From Streptosporangiaceae bacterium (GTDB taxonomy: Bacteria > Actinomycetota > Actinomycetes > Streptosporangiales > Streptosporangiaceae), in NCBI GenBank assembly GCA_030039095.1, contig JASHQP010000014.1:1-6352 (forward strand): a stretch of 6,352 bases of DNA, written 5' to 3'. Below the pieces are notes generated by a model. The model saw only the letters and a list, made by a program, of their open reading frames with translations, was not told the origin of the DNA and did not search any database. This document shows positions 1 through 5,082 of the stretch, one piece after another (position 1 is the stretch's first letter; each line of letters opens with the position of its first letter). Position numbers and translations under genes: made by a program.

Positions 1-1
1 A

Positions 2-106
2 GCGGCCGTCAGCCTGCTGGCATCCCGCGGCGTAACCGCATGGCTGCTCGGTGAGATAGCGGCGGGCGCGGGCGCGGTCCGGCTCTCCGGCCGGCATCCC
101 GGCTGA
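2..106 (+). CDS. purM: Phosphoribosylformylglycinamidine cyclo-ligase (AIR synthase), C-terminal end only
   Basis: Frame 2 stays open from the window edge to TGA at 104-106 and gives 34 residues. The end reads ASRGVTAWLLGEI, then a Gly/Ala turn, then VRLSGRHPG. This matches the extreme C-terminus of PurM, where a 'GV.AW..GEV..G.G.V.L.G.HP' strand pattern closes the ATP-binding AIRS C domain. PurM makes aminoimidazole ribonucleotide from FGAM and ATP in purine biosynthesis. Synteny supports the call: in Streptomyces-like genomes purM precedes a DUF3073 gene facing the other way, then vdh and bldC, exactly as here. Only about a tenth of the protein is present, so catalytic residues cannot be checked. 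The identification rests on this short tail plus gene order. Confidence 0.82.
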   Translation, partial: AAVSLLASRGVTAWLLGEIAAGAGAVRLSGRHPG

Positions 107-169
107 GCACGGCCGCGCAGCAGCTCCAGACTGCAGCGCAAACGAGCACGACCTCCGAAAGGGCCGGGC

Positions 170-197
170 CGCCTGCTGACGCCCGCCTGCTGACGCC
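170..197. repeat. Tandem duplication of a 14-bp unit
   Basis: The unit CGCCTGCTGACGCC occurs twice head to tail (170-183 and 184-197) in the gap between the convergent purM and DUF3073 genes. The copies are identical, which suggests a recent slippage duplication. No strong terminator hairpin is visible in this gap. A weak pairing of GCCGCT (200-205) with AGCGGC (226-231), enclosing CCGC/GCGG, is the best candidate and it overlaps the DUF3073 stop codon. Confidence 0.7.
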
Positions 198-223
198 GCG
201 CCGCTACCGCCGCAACCGCGGGT

Positions 224-622
224 TCAGCGGCCTACCCGCCGAGCTCCCTGGACCGGATCGTCCTCGTCGTCGAGGTCACCCTCATCGAGGTCGCCTTCGT
301 CGTGGAGGTCGTCGTCCTCGTCGTCGAAATCCTCGTCGAGGTCGTCGTCGTCCTCGTCGTGGAGGCCGTCTATGCCGTAGTCGTCGTCCTCGTCATCTAC
401 GGCGTAGTCGTCATCCTCGTCCTCGTCCTCGTCGTCCTCGTCGTCGTCGTCCACGGAGTAGCGGTTCGCGAAGTCCGCGTAGGCAGCATGATCGTCTGCA
501 TCCGGCTGTTCCGTGCCGACACCAAACTCAGCCCGCAGCTGGTCAAGATCCATGCCCCCGCCGCTGTACTTGAGCTGGCGGGCAACCTTCACCTGCTTGG
601 CCTTGGCTCGGCCGCGCCCCAT
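224..622 (-). CDS. DUF3073 family protein with long acidic tail
   Basis: This gene encodes 132 residues. The N-terminus MGRGRAKAKQVKVARQLKYS is the family signature: short, very basic (7 K/R in 20) and highly conserved in actinobacteria. A short linker rich in Asp, Ala and Gln follows to about residue 56. Residues 58-122 are then almost continuous Asp/Glu (48 of 65), broken only by a few Tyr, Leu, Gly, His and Val. The tail closes with a basic ARRVGR. Family members I recall have a similar layout but a shorter acidic stretch, at about 60-90 residues in total, so this copy looks expanded. The acidic part is made of GAC/GAG repeats and appears on the + strand as a long TCG/TCC tract. The start ATG (620-622) has GAGGGGG (631-637 on the + strand) 8 nt upstream. 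The function is unknown. The basic head and acidic tail could suit nucleic-acid or protein binding, but that is inference. It lies divergent from nothing and convergent with purM. Confidence 0.9.
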   Translation of the reverse strand: MGRGRAKAKQVKVARQLKYSGGGMDLDQLRAEFGVGTEQPDADDHAAYADFANRYSVDDDDEDDEDEDEDDDYAVDDEDDDYGIDGLHDEDDDDLDEDFDDEDDDLHDEGDLDEGDLDDEDDPVQGARRVGR

Positions 623-841
623 TGGCTCGACCCCCTCGAACGTACGGGAGCCCGGTCAGGGCCCCTTGTCACCGCACTGATCGTCTGCCCTCAGCGCGCT
701 GACGCTTGCGGGCTTTCTCGCACAGCTGAACAACCCGCCGCCTCCCCACCGCTGGGAGCACAGCGCGCTCGTTCTTCCGTACACAGACAACGGTACCTGG
801 TTTGGGCGGTTGGCGCCTCCGGCCATTGCGGACGGGCCGTG

Positions 842-889
842 ACTATGACCCCCTTTCATCCCGCGATGTCTTACTGAGAGTAGGTAAGA
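842..889 (-). promoter_or_regulatory. Possible DUF3073 promoter with overlapping inverted repeat
   Basis: On the minus strand CATAGT (842-847) resembles a -10 box. AAGACA (867-872) is a weak -35 with a long 19-bp spacer. An inverted repeat, TCTTAC-N9-GTAAGA (869-889), overlaps and extends upstream of the -35. Inside it sits TTACTGAGAGTAG (871-883), a near-palindrome. The rest of 623-978 holds a 12-bp palindrome TCAGCGCGCTGA (691-702), whose core CAGCGCGCT recurs at 761-769, and no convincing gene. A transcript from here would carry a leader of about 210 nt. This is an assignment by eye and remains weak. Confidence 0.2.
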
Positions 890-930
890 GGTGACGGAAG
901 GATGAAAGAGACTCATTGCCCCGGTGAACT

Positions 931-948
931 GCGGGACCGGCTTCCCGC
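931..948 (-). terminator. Candidate terminator of the dehydrogenase gene
   Basis: A perfect 6-bp stem (GCGGGA 931-936, TCCCGC 943-948) with a 6-nt loop starts about 30 nt after the dehydrogenase stop on the minus strand. There is no U-tract, which is common in actinobacteria. A second pairing, CCGGT/ACCGG (921-925 with 936-940), and a CCGCGG pair (945-950, 961-966) offer alternative folds. The stem is short, so confidence is modest. Confidence 0.35.
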
Positions 949-978
949 GGCCTCGCGCCACCGCGGACGGCCCCAGCG

Positions 979-2070
979 TCACCGGCGCCCGAGCCAGATG
1001 CCGTGCAGCCTGCCCACCTCGGACATCCGCCGCTCCGCCAGGCGGTCGGCCGCCACGACCGGCGGCACGTCCTCCTCGGCGGCCATGTGCAGGATCTTCT
1101 TCGTTGTGTCGAAGATCTGTGCGGCCTTTGCCCTGGCGCGCTCGAAGTTGAAGCCCGCCAGCTCGTCCGCGACCTGGATCACCCCGCCGGAGTTCACGAC
1201 GTAGTCGGGCGTGTAGACGACACCGCGGTCGGCCAGCAGCTTCTCGATGCCGGTATGAGCCAGCTGGTTGTTGGCGCCGCCGCAGACGACCCTGGCGTTC
1301 AGCAGGCCCACGTTCTCGTCGTTGACGGCGCCACCGAGCGCGCACGGCGAGAAGACGTCGATATCGGCCGCGAGCAGGCCGTCGCGGTCGGCCGCCACCA
1401 CGACTTCGGGGTGCTTGGCCCGCACCCGGTCCACCGCCGCGGGGTCAACGTCGCAGATCACCGCCTGCGCTCCGGCCTCGATGAGGTGGTCGACGAGGCG
1501 GTGCCCGACCTTGCCGACGCCCTCGACGCCGACGGTGCGGCCGTCCAGGCTGCTGGTGCCCCAGACGTGCTCAGCGGCCGCGCGCATGCCCTGGAAGACG
1601 CCGAACGCAGTCAGTACCGAGGAGTCGCCCGCTCCGCCGTTCGCGACGGTCCGGCCGGTCACGTGCTGGCACTCGCGGGCCACGAGGTCCATGTCCTCGC
1701 TGTACGTCCCCACGTCGCAGGCCGTCACGTACCGGCCGTTCAGCGACTCGACGAACCTGCCGTAGGCGCGCAGGAGCGCTTCGGACTTCTGGAACCCTGG
1801 GTCACCGATGATGACGGCCTTGCCGCCGCCGTGATCCAGTCCTGCCAAGGCGTTCTTGTAGGCCATCGCGCGCGCCAGGTTCAGCACGTCGGCGAGGGCG
1901 GCGTCCTCGCTCGGATACGGGTAGAAGCGCGTTCCGCCCAGCGACGGCCCGAGGGCGGTCGAGTAAATGGCGATGATCGCGCGGAGCCCGGTGGGTGCAT
2001 CGTGGCAGAACACGACCTGCTCATGCCCCGTGGATGCCCGGCTGGCGGAACTGTCGAATACGTTGGTCAC
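979..2070 (-). CDS. vdh: Valine/leucine-type branched-chain amino acid dehydrogenase (Glu/Leu/Phe/Val DH family)
   Basis: This 363-residue protein is a full-length match to Streptomyces valine dehydrogenase as I remember it (about 364 aa). It oxidatively deaminates L-valine and related branched-chain amino acids with NAD+ to 2-oxoacids, ammonia and NADH. It feeds acyl-CoA precursors and nitrogen recycling in the cytoplasm. Visible motifs are the substrate-binding glycine segment GGTRFYPY (45-52), family lysines K72 (AYKNA) and K84 (DHGGGKAVI, the catalytic lysine), CDVGT (118-122), and GAGDSS (146-151). The Rossmann loop is GVEGVGKVG (181-189), with Asp207 at the end of the next strand, which favours NAD over NADP. 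PCALGG (242-247), GGANNQLA (264-271) and PDYVVNSGG (288-296) follow. The same frame stays open to an ATG at 2223, but that extension has no family similarity and overlaps the start of the divergent gene at 2217. The GTG at 2068-2070 has AGGAG 8 nt upstream and gives the family's normal length. The C-terminal residues after about 350 ([11 protein letters not shown]) are lineage-specific. Confidence 0.95.
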   Translation of the reverse strand: MTNVFDSSASRASTGHEQVVFCHDAPTGLRAIIAIYSTALGPSLGGTRFYPYPSEDAALADVLNLARAMAYKNALAGLDHGGGKAVIIGDPGFQKSEALLRAYGRFVESLNGRYVTACDVGTYSEDMDLVARECQHVTGRTVANGGAGDSSVLTAFGVFQGMRAAAEHVWGTSSLDGRTVGVEGVGKVGHRLVDHLIEAGAQAVICDVDPAAVDRVRAKHPEVVVAADRDGLLAADIDVFSPCALGGAVNDENVGLLNARVVCGGANNQLAHTGIEKLLADRGVVYTPDYVVNSGGVIQVADELAGFNFERARAKAAQIFDTTKKILHMAAEEDVPPVVAADRLAERRMSEVGRLHGIWLGRR

Positions 2071-2216
2071 GACGGTGACTCCTGGGTCGGCCCGCTGTCG
2101 CCATTGACGCGGGATCTCAGGGATCAAGGGTATGCCGAAGACGTCAGGCCCGAAGCCGCTGAGAACAGCTCGCTGCAATCTCATCCGGCCAGGGACTTCT
2201 GTTAAGGGGCCCCGGT
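2071..2216. promoter_or_regulatory. Divergent promoter region between vdh and the hypothetical gene
   Basis: These 146 bp separate two divergently read genes, so both promoters should lie here. On the minus strand TACCCT (2127-2132) fits a TAnnnT -10 box and would give a vdh leader of about 50 nt, but no good -35 precedes it. On the plus strand TTGACG (2104-2109) looks like a -35, but no good -10 lies 16-19 bp downstream. The sites would overlap, so the two genes might be regulated against each other. No clear operator dyad is seen. Confidence 0.4.
2079..2083 (-). promoter_or_regulatory. Ribosome-binding site that fixes the GTG start of vdh
   Basis: AGGAG on the minus strand (ctcct on +) lies 8 nt upstream of GTG at 2070. 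It decides between this start and the ATG at 2223, which lacks a comparable site and would overlap the divergent gene. Confidence 0.75.
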
Positions 2217-3158
2217 ATGTCACGATTGATCATGCTGCCGTGCGCTGCCTTTCTGCGGGTGTATGAACCGCTATCTGCCTTTGGGCGGATCGAGCGGGCC
2301 TGCTGGGAGACATATGCCGCATCTGCGGACAGGCCGCGCAGGGCGGATGCGCTCGAAGCCGAGCGTGAGGAGGCGCTGCGCAGGATTATCGCGCTGCCGC
2401 CGATCGTTGCACCTGCACGGGAGAGTGATCACGCGTACGTGCGGTGGGCAGACGGGACGACCTACATATGCCCGTGGCAGACCAGGCTCCGGTCATGGCT
2501 GGCCCTCGGCAGGCTGCGGGCCACGGCGCGGCCGCCGCTCGCCGACGCCTTCGCACCCGGCCAGGCCGCCCGGGCCGCTGACGACTTCGCCAGATGGGAA
2601 AGGAAGGGGATGGCGCCGCGGGTGTATATCCAGAGCAGCACCTGGTCCGTGCCGCCCACCTGGTTCGTTCCCTTCGCGCCCACCGAGCGCTGGCTGGTGC
2701 TCGGCACGTCCGGCGAGAGGGAGACCGGCCGCCCGGCGACCGCATCGGCCACCAGGACGCTCATCTACGCGACGACCATGGCCCAGGCGCGCAGGCGGGT
2801 GGCAAGGGCGCTTGCCACGGTCCGGCGCGTTCCCGGCACCGCCCAGGGGGCGCGCGGGCAGGGTGAAGACGCAGATCAGGCTGCACCGGCCGCTGCCGAC
2901 CTCGAGCGCGCCAGCGTCGCGCTCGAGGAGATCGGGCGGTGGCTGGAAGAGTTCCATCCGCATTCCGTCGTGGAACTCGACTATGGGGGGTTGGTCCAGC
3001 TGCTCGACGACGACGCGCTCCGCGCGGACCAGTCGGTGGCTGAGGTGTCCGCTGCTGTCAGCGCCCTGGCAAGCAGGGAGTATGAGCTCGCAGCCGCCAT
3101 GTACCAGCGGTTGCGGGCCAGGTGGCGGGATCTGGAGGCAGTCGAGCTAGGAAGCTGA
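2217..3158 (+). CDS. Conserved actinobacterial hypothetical protein of the vdh-bldC interval
   Basis: The protein has 313 residues and no recognised catalytic family. ATG 2217 has AAGGGG (2204-2209) 7 nt upstream; a second in-frame ATG (2232) is less well placed. The N-terminus [21 protein letters not shown] is hydrophobic with aromatics but is not a typical signal peptide. A charged helix rich in Arg/Glu/Ala follows (43-58). Two short aromatic segments come next: [20 protein letters not shown] (73-92) and [13 protein letters not shown] (141-153). Residues about 203-225 are a low-complexity Gly/Gln/Ala linker. The C-terminal third (228-309) is predicted by eye to be alpha-helical and coiled-coil-like, with an acidic patch LLDDDAL (262-268). 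There are no membrane spans, so it is probably cytosolic. From memory, a gene of this size sits between vdh and bldC in Streptomyces (about SCO4090), so the context is conserved. That hints at a housekeeping or developmental role but does not show one. Confidence 0.85.
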   Translation: MSRLIMLPCAAFLRVYEPLSAFGRIERACWETYAASADRPRRADALEAEREEALRRIIALPPIVAPARESDHAYVRWADGTTYICPWQTRLRSWLALGRLRATARPPLADAFAPGQAARAADDFARWERKGMAPRVYIQSSTWSVPPTWFVPFAPTERWLVLGTSGERETGRPATASATRTLIYATTMAQARRRVARALATVRRVPGTAQGARGQGEDADQAAPAAADLERASVALEEIGRWLEEFHPHSVVELDYGGLVQLLDDDALRADQSVAEVSAAVSALASREYELAAAMYQRLRARWRDLEAVELGS

Positions 3159-3197
3159 GGGGAGGGGGAGATGACTTTTCCGAATCTGCCCGTTGCG

Positions 3198-3227
3198 ACG
3201 CTGCGTGTCGCTAGAATCACGCAGCGT
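3198..3227 (+). terminator. 10-bp hairpin after the hypothetical gene, with a -10-like loop
   Basis: ACGCTGCGTG (3198-3207) and CACGCAGCGT (3218-3227) form a perfect 10-bp stem around a 10-nt loop, 39 nt after the stop at 3158. This is a good factor-independent terminator candidate without a U-tract. The loop holds TAGAAT (3212-3217), which fits an actinobacterial -10 box. The dyad could therefore instead be an operator centred on an upstream bldC promoter. TTGCGA (3193-3198) is only 13 bp away, too close for a normal -35. Confidence 0.55.
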
Positions 3228-3240
3228 GACTCGGATCAAT

Positions 3241-3277
3241 GGAGCAACGGGGTGAGGCGTGGAGAATCTTTTGCTCC
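3241..3277. repeat. Inverted repeat GGAGCAA / TTGCTCC in the bldC leader
   Basis: Perfect 7-bp arms (3241-3247 and 3271-3277) are separated by 23 bp. A smaller dyad, TCACC-gct-GGTGA (3292-3304), lies just downstream. They are part of a run of inverted repeats filling the 259 bp between the hypothetical gene and bldC. Confidence 0.5.
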
Positions 3278-3309
3278 TGGTGGTCGACTTGTCACCGCTG
3301 GTGATGGCA

Positions 3310-3331
3310 ATATGGTCTGAGTAGACCATAT
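3310..3331. promoter_or_regulatory. Perfect 9-bp inverted repeat upstream of bldC, operator-like
   Basis: ATATGGTCT (3310-3318) and AGACCATAT (3323-3331) are exact inverted complements around the centre gagt. In a region this GC-rich, an AT-containing perfect dyad stands out. The GGTCT/AGACC half-sites recall GntR-family operators (TGGTCT...AGACCA), but the usual sites have no 4-bp gap, so the regulator class is uncertain. In RNA it would also fold as a hairpin in the bldC leader, so attenuation is an alternative reading. Confidence 0.5.
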
Positions 3332-3346
3332 GGGACATCCACGGCA

Positions 3347-3384
3347 GGCTCCTCAATGGAGCCATGCACAATAAAACGTAGGAT
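3347..3384 (+). promoter_or_regulatory. Candidate proximal bldC promoter: GGCTCC/GGAGCC dyad and TAGGAT -10
   Basis: TAGGAT (3379-3384) fits the actinobacterial -10 pattern TAnnnT and would start a transcript near 3391 with a leader of about 27 nt. It lies just past an A-rich run, unusual here. No convincing -35 is present 16-19 bp upstream. In that place lies a 6-bp inverted repeat, GGCTCC (3347-3352) and GGAGCC (3358-3363), which might bind an activator or repressor. Confidence 0.3.
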
Positions 3385-3417
3385 CGCAGTACCGGTCCAG
3401 GAGGAGAGGCCGTCAAT

Positions 3418-3621
3418 ATGTCTGCACGCACACCAGAGGCCGAGCCTCTGCTGACCCCAGCAGAGGTCGCGACCATGTTCCGGGTTGACCCGAAGACCGT
3501 CACGCGGTGGGCCAAGGCCGGGAAGCTGACTTCCATCCGTACGCTCGGCGGGCACCGCCGGTACCGGGAGACAGAGGTTCGCGCACTGCTCGCGGGGATC
3601 CCGCAGCAGCGTTCGGAGTAA
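3418..3621 (+). CDS. bldC: Developmental transcriptional regulator BldC, MerR-like DNA-binding protein
   Basis: The 67-residue product is nearly identical to Streptomyces BldC. It is a single winged helix-turn-helix domain of the MerR type without the dimerisation helix or effector domain of true MerR proteins. The HTH is about residues 11-36 (LTPAEVATMFRVDPKTVTRW, then AKAG). The wing is around 38-51, with the family motif TLGGHRRYRE. The C-terminal tail IPQQRSE is intact. In Streptomyces, BldC binds direct repeats cooperatively as head-to-tail multimers and holds back sporulation genes so that vegetative growth is not cut short. The start ATG follows a purine-rich AGGAGGAGAGG block (3399-3409), ending 8 nt before it. 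The gene is monocistronic: it has its own long leader and a perfect terminator hairpin 40 nt after the stop. The extreme conservation of this protein and the purM-vdh-bldC order make the call secure. Confidence 0.98.
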   Translation: MSARTPEAEPLLTPAEVATMFRVDPKTVTRWAKAGKLTSIRTLGGHRRYRETEVRALLAGIPQQRSE

Positions 3622-3661
3622 CGCCTGGCCGCGGACCTGGTGCTGTCCCAAACCAGGTAGG

Positions 3662-3685
3662 CACGCACACGGTTCCGTGTGCGTG
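3662..3685 (+). terminator. bldC transcription terminator
   Basis: CACGCACACGG (3662-3672) and CCGTGTGCGTG (3675-3685) are perfect complements. Allowing a GTTC tetraloop, the stem is 10 bp. It begins 40 nt after the bldC stop and has no U-tract, as usual in this group. Confidence 0.8.
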
Positions 3686-3716
3686 AAGGCGGCCAAGCGG
3701 AAGGCAGTAAGCAAGG

Positions 3717-3811
3717 GGGGGTCGGCCCCGGCGGTGGGAACGCCGCTCACGGGGCGTAGTCCGAACCAGGCAACGGGCCTGGCGGGCAGAGCCGGGGTCG
3801 ATCCGGCCCCC
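3717..3811 (+). other. GC-rich segment that can fold as a multi-arm (cloverleaf-like) RNA
   Basis: GGGGGTCGG (3717-3725) can pair with CCGGCCCCC (3803-3811), giving 9 bp with one U-G wobble. Inside lie a hairpin CGGCG/CGCCG (3729-3733 with 3741-3745, loop GTGGGAA) and a hairpin CCAGGC/GCCTGG (3766-3771 with 3777-3782). An alternative, GCCGG/CCGGC (3791-3795 with 3803-3807), competes with the closing stem. I cannot match it to any riboswitch, tRNA, tmRNA, RNase P or 6S family I know. At this GC content such helices also arise by chance. It is recorded as a structured stretch, not a proven RNA gene. Confidence 0.25.
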
Positions 3812-3830
3812 AGTTTGAATGCCCTTCAAG

Positions 3831-3842
3831 GCGCTATAGCGC
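3831..3842. repeat. Perfect 12-bp palindrome GCGCTATAGCGC
   Basis: The site is fully self-complementary. It lies just after a TTGAA-N5-TTCAA dyad (3815-3829) and before another GCGC (3849-3852) and the palindrome GGCATGCC (3861-3868). No gene is called across this stretch: the open frame 3677-3949 starts inside the bldC terminator, has no ribosome-binding site and shows no family similarity. Confidence 0.6.
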
Positions 3843-3933
3843 AGTTGAGCGCATATCGCGGGCATGCCGGCGTCGGCAGCGCAACACCTCCGCGTTCCCC
3901 CGAGGCGTCGCCCGCAGGGATAGCTAGGGCACT

Positions 3934-3973
3934 TGATTACTCTGAGTAATCAGCAGTCAACTTTTCGTAATCA
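3934..3973. promoter_or_regulatory. Operator-like dyad TGATTACTC-t-GAGTAATCA plus a third half-site
   Basis: The perfect 9-bp inverted repeat spans 3934-3952 with a 1-bp centre. The half-site GTAATCA (3946-3952) recurs at 3967-3973, exactly 21 bp further on, two helical turns, on the same face of the DNA. The sequence is AT-rich against a background of about 70% GC. The TTACT-N3-AGTAA core looks like many TetR-family operators, which is inference only. It lies about 200 bp upstream of the gene at 4173. A weak -10-like CATACT (3998-4003) follows it, so it could control that gene. The stretch 3974-4172 otherwise holds only a GCACGC/GCGTGC pairing (4067-4072 with 4085-4090). Confidence 0.5.
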
Positions 3974-4172
3974 CTCTTCCCGGGACAGGCCCTCCGCCAT
4001 ACTGGTCGCTGCCACCGTCGGCGAGGGGAACCGGCGTTGGCGGACAGGCATCCGCACATAGCAAGCGCACGCTGCACGTGGCTCGCGTGCCGTGCGTCGG
4101 CAATGTGCACAGGCTCGGGGGGGCCCGCCACATGGCGAGGCGTGCCGTCGCTTCAGAGGGGGAGTGATCACC

Positions 4173-4979
4173 ATGCGTGATCCAGAGTTAATGTTGCGTG
4201 CGCAGCGGGCCGCGACGGAGCTAGAGCGGGCCTGGGACCGCTGGCGCACCATGCATGGCCTGAACGCAGATCCGCTGCCGCCGGTCTCCAGCTACGTGGG
4301 CTACTCGCTGGAGGAGCCGTGGGGCCAGCCGCGTGTGGTCTTCGGGATCGCGGCCGCCGAGGCTGAGCACCTCGCCGCGCTGCTCGACCGGCATGACTGC
4401 GCCGGGCCGGTCTACGCCGCGATGACGTCGCAAGGTGCCCGCGGCGTGCACGTGCCCACCCAGGTGCCCGCGGGCCCGGGCGCGCGTGAGGTGACCGGCG
4501 GGCCGGGACACCAAGGCGGCCGTCCCGAGTCGCTCGACCCGCGGATCCCAGCGGGCCGGCGTGGCATGGCCGAGCCGGAGTCGTCGGCCGGGGCCGACGC
4601 TCCCGAGGACGAGACCGAGGGGCCCGGCGAAGGGCAGCCGGGGCTGGTTGCCTTCCGGCCCCGCCGTGAGCCCGCTCCGGCCCACGGCGATGTCGATGAG
4701 CTGGAGCATGCGGTGGACCCGGTCACCGAGGCAGCCCAGGCCGACCGCACAGGGGGCTGGACCCGGCGGCTGCCCGGCGGGCATTCGCTGCCGAGGCAGA
4801 AGCGCGCAGGCGGAGCCGCGAAGGGAGCCAGCAGCAAGCAGGAGGGCAAGGACCGCGCCGACCTTGCGGACCTGTCCGCCGAACTGGCCGGATGGGCAGC
4901 GGGTGAGCTCCCCGGTGAGGCGTCGCACCGTCGCGTGCCCCGCCCGCCGGGCCGCCCCGACCGTCCTGTGCTCGGCTGA
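4173..4979 (+). CDS. Uncharacterised protein, helical N-terminal domain and disordered C-terminal region
   Basis: The product has 268 residues and I do not recognise the family. The open frame runs back to an ATG at 4092. The ATG at 4173 is chosen because GGGGGAG (4158-4164) ends 8 nt before it and the upstream residues look non-coding. Residues 1-28 form an amphipathic helix with alternating Arg/Glu and aromatics (TELERAWDRWRTMHG, 15-29). A compact segment with YVGYSLEEPWGQPRVVFGI (41-59) follows, then a second helix AAEAEHLAALLDRH (61-74). From about 88 to 225 the chain is rich in Gly, Pro, Glu, Arg and Ala and is probably disordered. A short acidic/leucine helix, KDRADLADLSAELAGWAAGEL (226-246), precedes a basic Pro/Arg tail. 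There is no signal peptide or membrane span. It may be a scaffold or DNA/protein-interaction factor, but nothing shows this. Third-position GC stays high to the end, arguing against a frameshift. It is monocistronic, with a strong terminator 23 nt after the stop. Confidence 0.75.
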   Translation: MRDPELMLRAQRAATELERAWDRWRTMHGLNADPLPPVSSYVGYSLEEPWGQPRVVFGIAAAEAEHLAALLDRHDCAGPVYAAMTSQGARGVHVPTQVPAGPGAREVTGGPGHQGGRPESLDPRIPAGRRGMAEPESSAGADAPEDETEGPGEGQPGLVAFRPRREPAPAHGDVDELEHAVDPVTEAAQADRTGGWTRRLPGGHSLPRQKRAGGAAKGASSKQEGKDRADLADLSAELAGWAAGELPGEASHRRVPRPPGRPDRPVLG

Positions 4980-5001
4980 CCAGCCACCGGTCGGCCTCGA
5001 C

Positions 5002-5033
5002 AGTCCCGCTGGCCCATCAGGGCCAGCGGGACT
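5002..5033 (+). terminator. Strong terminator of the 4173-4979 gene
   Basis: AGTCCCGCTGGCCC (5002-5015) and GGGCCAGCGGGACT (5020-5033) make a perfect 14-bp stem with an atca loop. A CTTTGT tail follows. This is the clearest intrinsic terminator in the window. Confidence 0.9.
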
Positions 5034-5041
5034 CTTTGTGC

Positions 5042-5072
5042 ATCCCCTGGGGGTTGTGTATCCCCTGGGGGT
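5042..5072. promoter_or_regulatory. Tandem CCCCTGGGGG boxes, CsoR/RcnR-family operator-like
   Basis: ATCCCCTGGGGGT occurs exactly twice (5042-5054 and 5060-5072) with a period of 18 bp. Each copy is a near-perfect palindrome of a C-tract and a G-tract flanked by A/T. This is the form of operators bound by the CsoR/RcnR/FrmR family of metal- or aldehyde-sensing repressors. The boxes lie between the upstream terminator and the membrane-protein gene at 5246, about 175 bp before its start. No CsoR-family gene is in the window. The similarity is recalled, not computed. Confidence 0.45.
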
Positions 5073-5082
5073 GGCGAGGATG

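Noticed and set aside
302..877. 191-codon + strand frame rich in Val/Leu, resembling a membrane protein
   Set aside because: The Val/Leu run is the complement of GAC/GAG repeats in the DUF3073 acidic tail; there is no ribosome-binding site.
902..1204. 100-codon + strand frame starting ATG 902 after GGAAGG
   Set aside because: The purine run touches the ATG, the protein is Arg/Pro/Ser-rich without resemblance to anything, and most of it is antisense to vdh.
1003..2205. 400-codon open frame on the + strand opposite vdh
   Set aside because: It is the mirror of a real GC-biased gene, shows no family resemblance, and the minus strand encodes an unmistakable dehydrogenase.
3688..3712. tRNA-like D-arm text (GGCCAAGCGG-AAGGCAG)
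   Set aside because: It resembles the 5' part of Gln/Cys tRNAs, but no acceptor stem, anticodon arm or T-arm can be assembled around it.
3830..3900. tRNA-like start (GGCGCTATAGCGCAGTTGAGCGC)
   Set aside because: The D-loop lacks the invariant GG, no 5-bp anticodon stem with U33 follows, and there is no TTCRA loop; the match comes from local palindromes.
3677..3949. 90-codon frame after bldC (GTG start)
   Set aside because: It starts inside the bldC terminator hairpin, has no ribosome-binding site, and its composition does not look coding.
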